Source of the DNA: Bacteroidia bacterium
GTDB taxonomy: Bacteria; Bacteroidota; Bacteroidia; JAESSM01; NORP286
Direction of reading: 5' to 3'
Assembly (NCBI GenBank): GCA_016764115.1
Contig: JAESSM010000093.1
Location: 1 to 6,825 of the forward strand
Length of the DNA: 6,825 bases
Position numbers and translations under genes: made by a program
Shown: positions 5,446 through 6,825 of the stretch, one piece after another
How positions within the stretch are numbered: the first letter of the stretch is position 1
Layout: each line of letters opens with the position of its first letter
The notes under the pieces: model-generated
What the model was told of the DNA's origin: nothing
The model's input: only the letters and a program-made list of their open reading frames with translations
Databases searched by the model: none

Positions 5446-6588
5446 TCACTGATTAAGTGCTTGATCCAAATCTTCAATTAAATCTTCAATGTCTTCCACT
5501 CCCACACTCAACCTTATTAATGAATCTGTAACCCCAGTTTTCAATCTTTCTTCCAAAGGTATTGAAGCATGTGTCATTGATGCGGGGTGTCCCACCAATG
5601 ATTCAACTCCACCTAATGATTCAGCTAATGTAAATAATTTAGTTTTAGAAACTACTTTAAAAGCGGCTTCCAAACTATCATCTTTTAATGTAAATGAGAT
5701 CATGCCTCCAAAATCTTTCATTTGGTTTTTGGCAATATCATGATTTGGGTGATCTTCAAATCCCGGCCAATAGGTTTTTACAATTTTAGGATGATCTCTA
5801 ACGAAATTTGCAATAGCTCTACCATTTTCACAATGGCGCTGCATTCGTAAATGTAATGTCTTAATTCCTCTCAGTACCAAAAAGCAATCCTGTGGTCCGG
5901 AAACCGCGCCACAACTATTTTGAATAAAAGCAAGTTGTTCGGCAAGTTCATCATCATTACAAACAATACATCCCATAACAACATCAGAATGTCCACCAAT
6001 GTATTTTGTTATGGAGTGCACAACCATGTCGGCACCTAAATCCATTGGGTTTTGTAAATATGGTGATGCAAAAGTATTGTCGACACCTAAAAGACAATTA
6101 TTATTCTTTGCAATTTCGGCCGCACCCTTTATATCTATTATGTTCATCATTGGATTGGTCGGTGTTTCAACCCAGATCAGTTTGGTTTTTTCATTTACAT
6201 ATTCTTCAATTTTTGAAGAATTTCCCATTTCAATGAAATGAAACTTAATACCAAAATTCTCAAATATTTTTGTGAATATTCTGTAAGACCCACCATATAG
6301 ATCATTGGTGGAGACAACTTCATCTCCCGGTTTCAACGTCTTGATGATAGCATCAATAGCACCCATTCCGCTGCTAAAGCATAAACCATGTTTTGCATTT
6401 TCCAAAGCTGCCAAATTGTTCTGTAGAACTTCTCTTGTAGGGTTTTGCGTTCTTGAATATTCAAACCCCTTATGTTCTCCTGGTTTTGCCTGAACATAAG
6501 TTGAGGTTTGAAAAATAGGTGTCATGATCGCTCCAGTAGATGGGTCAGGCTCTATTCCTGCATGCAGTGCTTTTGTTCCGAATTTCAT
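5446..6588 (-). CDS. metB: Cystathionine gamma-synthase/gamma-lyase-type PLP enzyme
   Basis: This 380-residue protein belongs to the Cys/Met metabolism PLP enzymes (MetB/MetC fold), cytoplasmic homotetramers of trans-sulfuration. Visible active-site features are YSRTQNPT (44-51, Y44 and R46 contacting the cofactor phosphate of the neighbouring subunit), SSGMGAI (72-78), Y98 in NDLYGGSYR stacking on PLP, D170 in GVDNTFASP binding the pyridine nitrogen, K195 in HSITKYIGGH forming the Schiff base, and R359 in LIRLSVG binding the substrate carboxylate. The length is normal. Synthase and lyase are hard to separate by sequence; E329 in the GGVESL motif occurs in both groups, so metB is a conventional name and gamma-lyase or a related activity remains possible. 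ATG 6588 has a weak GGA just upstream and a good Bacteroidota promoter 24 bp before it. The trkA-type gene follows after 40 bp on the same strand. Confidence 0.9.
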   Translation of the reverse strand: MKFGTKALHAGIEPDPSTGAIMTPIFQTSTYVQAKPGEHKGFEYSRTQNPTREVLQNNLAALENAKHGLCFSSGMGAIDAIIKTLKPGDEVVSTNDLYGGSYRIFTKIFENFGIKFHFIEMGNSSKIEEYVNEKTKLIWVETPTNPMMNIIDIKGAAEIAKNNNCLLGVDNTFASPYLQNPMDLGADMVVHSITKYIGGHSDVVMGCIVCNDDELAEQLAFIQNSCGAVSGPQDCFLVLRGIKTLHLRMQRHCENGRAIANFVRDHPKIVKTYWPGFEDHPNHDIAKNQMKDFGGMISFTLKDDSLEAAFKVVSKTKLFTLAESLGGVESLVGHPASMTHASIPLEERLKTGVTDSLIRLSVGVEDIEDLIEDLDQALNQ

Positions 6589-6612
6589 TGATCCAATCGT
6601 CTAATTGTCGAG

Positions 6613-6642
6613 CAAAACTATATAATCCTTTTGTTATTTCAA
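6613..6642 (-). promoter_or_regulatory. Bacteroidota-type promoter of the PLP-enzyme gene
   Basis: On the minus strand TTG (6642-6640) is followed by a 19-bp spacer and TAGTTTTG (6620-6613), then C. This fits the Bacteroidota sigma-factor consensus TTG-N17-23-TAnnTTTG completely. Transcription should begin a few bases downstream, leaving a leader of about 20 nt before the ATG at 6588. It may also serve the trkA-type gene. Confidence 0.7.
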
Positions 6643-6825
6643 TAGAAATTAATCATGTAATTTAATTCGGTCATTTTTGTAGTAAACTTTGCAGCGATTT
6701 AATCTGTGATTTTATTCATTAAACAGAAATAAAACATAATAATAGTTGATTTTAAACAAATATTAACTTGTATATTTATATAACCATATACATTTAAGAA
6801 TATAAGAAACTTTTATTTTAAAAAA
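6643..6825. other. AT-rich intergenic end of window without a gene
   Basis: No convincing coding frame is visible here. TGTATAT (6769-6775) and ATATACA (6786-6792) form a 7-bp inverted repeat. On the plus strand TTG (6768-6770), an 18-bp spacer and TACATTTA (6789-6796) match the Bacteroidota promoter pattern at all but the last position, so a plus-strand gene may begin beyond the edge. TAAACTTTGCAG (6683-6694) resembles a -7 region but has no matching -33 element. Confidence 0.35.

Noticed and set aside
5489..5743. Plus-strand open frame opposite the PLP-enzyme gene
   Set aside because: It lies wholly antisense to a well-supported enzyme gene and has no domain, start context or family resemblance. 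Similar open frames opposite the TPR, lpxH and trkA-type genes (for example 1090-1275, 2501-2692 and 4870-5097) were rejected for the same reason.

Overview
The window looks like a chromosomal segment from a low-GC member of the Bacteroidota, most likely a marine or soil Cytophagales relative. The basis is a family-typical gene set (a Bacteroidota-type LpxH, a ComA-like synthase beside a long TPR protein, a secreted propeller-like protein beside a TrkA/KtrA-type protein), A/T-rich translation starts without strong Shine-Dalgarno sequences, and a promoter before the PLP-enzyme gene that fits the Bacteroidota pattern TTG-N19-TAnnTTTG exactly. Genus assignment is not possible from this window.

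Layout. Positions 1-811 (minus) hold a 3'-truncated phosphosulfolactate synthase homologue. Upstream of it on the same strand, 54 bp away, is a 468-residue cytoplasmic TPR protein (866-2272), so the two probably share a transcript. A 178-bp divergent intergenic region (2273-2450) carries a 14-bp tandem duplication that gives two perfect -7 boxes facing lpxH. lpxH (2451-3212, plus) encodes the lipid X-forming hydrolase of lipid A synthesis, with all metal ligands present; a terminator-like hairpin with a T-tract overlaps its end. A small lipoprotein gene (3365-3817, plus) follows, then a secreted propeller-like protein (3937-4722, plus). That gene converges with and overlaps by 7 bp a TrkA/KtrA-type RCK potassium-channel regulator (4716-5405, minus). 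Upstream of the regulator is a cystathionine gamma-synthase/lyase-type PLP enzyme (5446-6588, minus) with its own promoter. The last 237 bp are AT-rich and contain no gene.

The most interesting part is 3255-3923. The lipoprotein gene is tightly bracketed by a perfect 10-bp inverted repeat (3340-3349 and 3820-3829). If the segment 3341-3846 is circularised at its two GTT boundaries, these arms come together in one hairpin ending in CAACG|TTAGCG. That is the organisation expected of an integron-like gene cassette: about 500 bp, one promoterless ORF, start near one end and recombination site just after the stop. It is not a canonical attC, because the space between the arms is too short and the core boxes deviate, and no recombinase is present. 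It could be an unusual or undescribed cassette type inserted between lpxH and the propeller gene. Just outside it lie two oppositely oriented four-unit arrays of a 7-bp CTAA-headed repeat.

The remaining genes are ordinary housekeeping functions (envelope lipid A, potassium homeostasis, sulfur amino acids), and they do not form one pathway.
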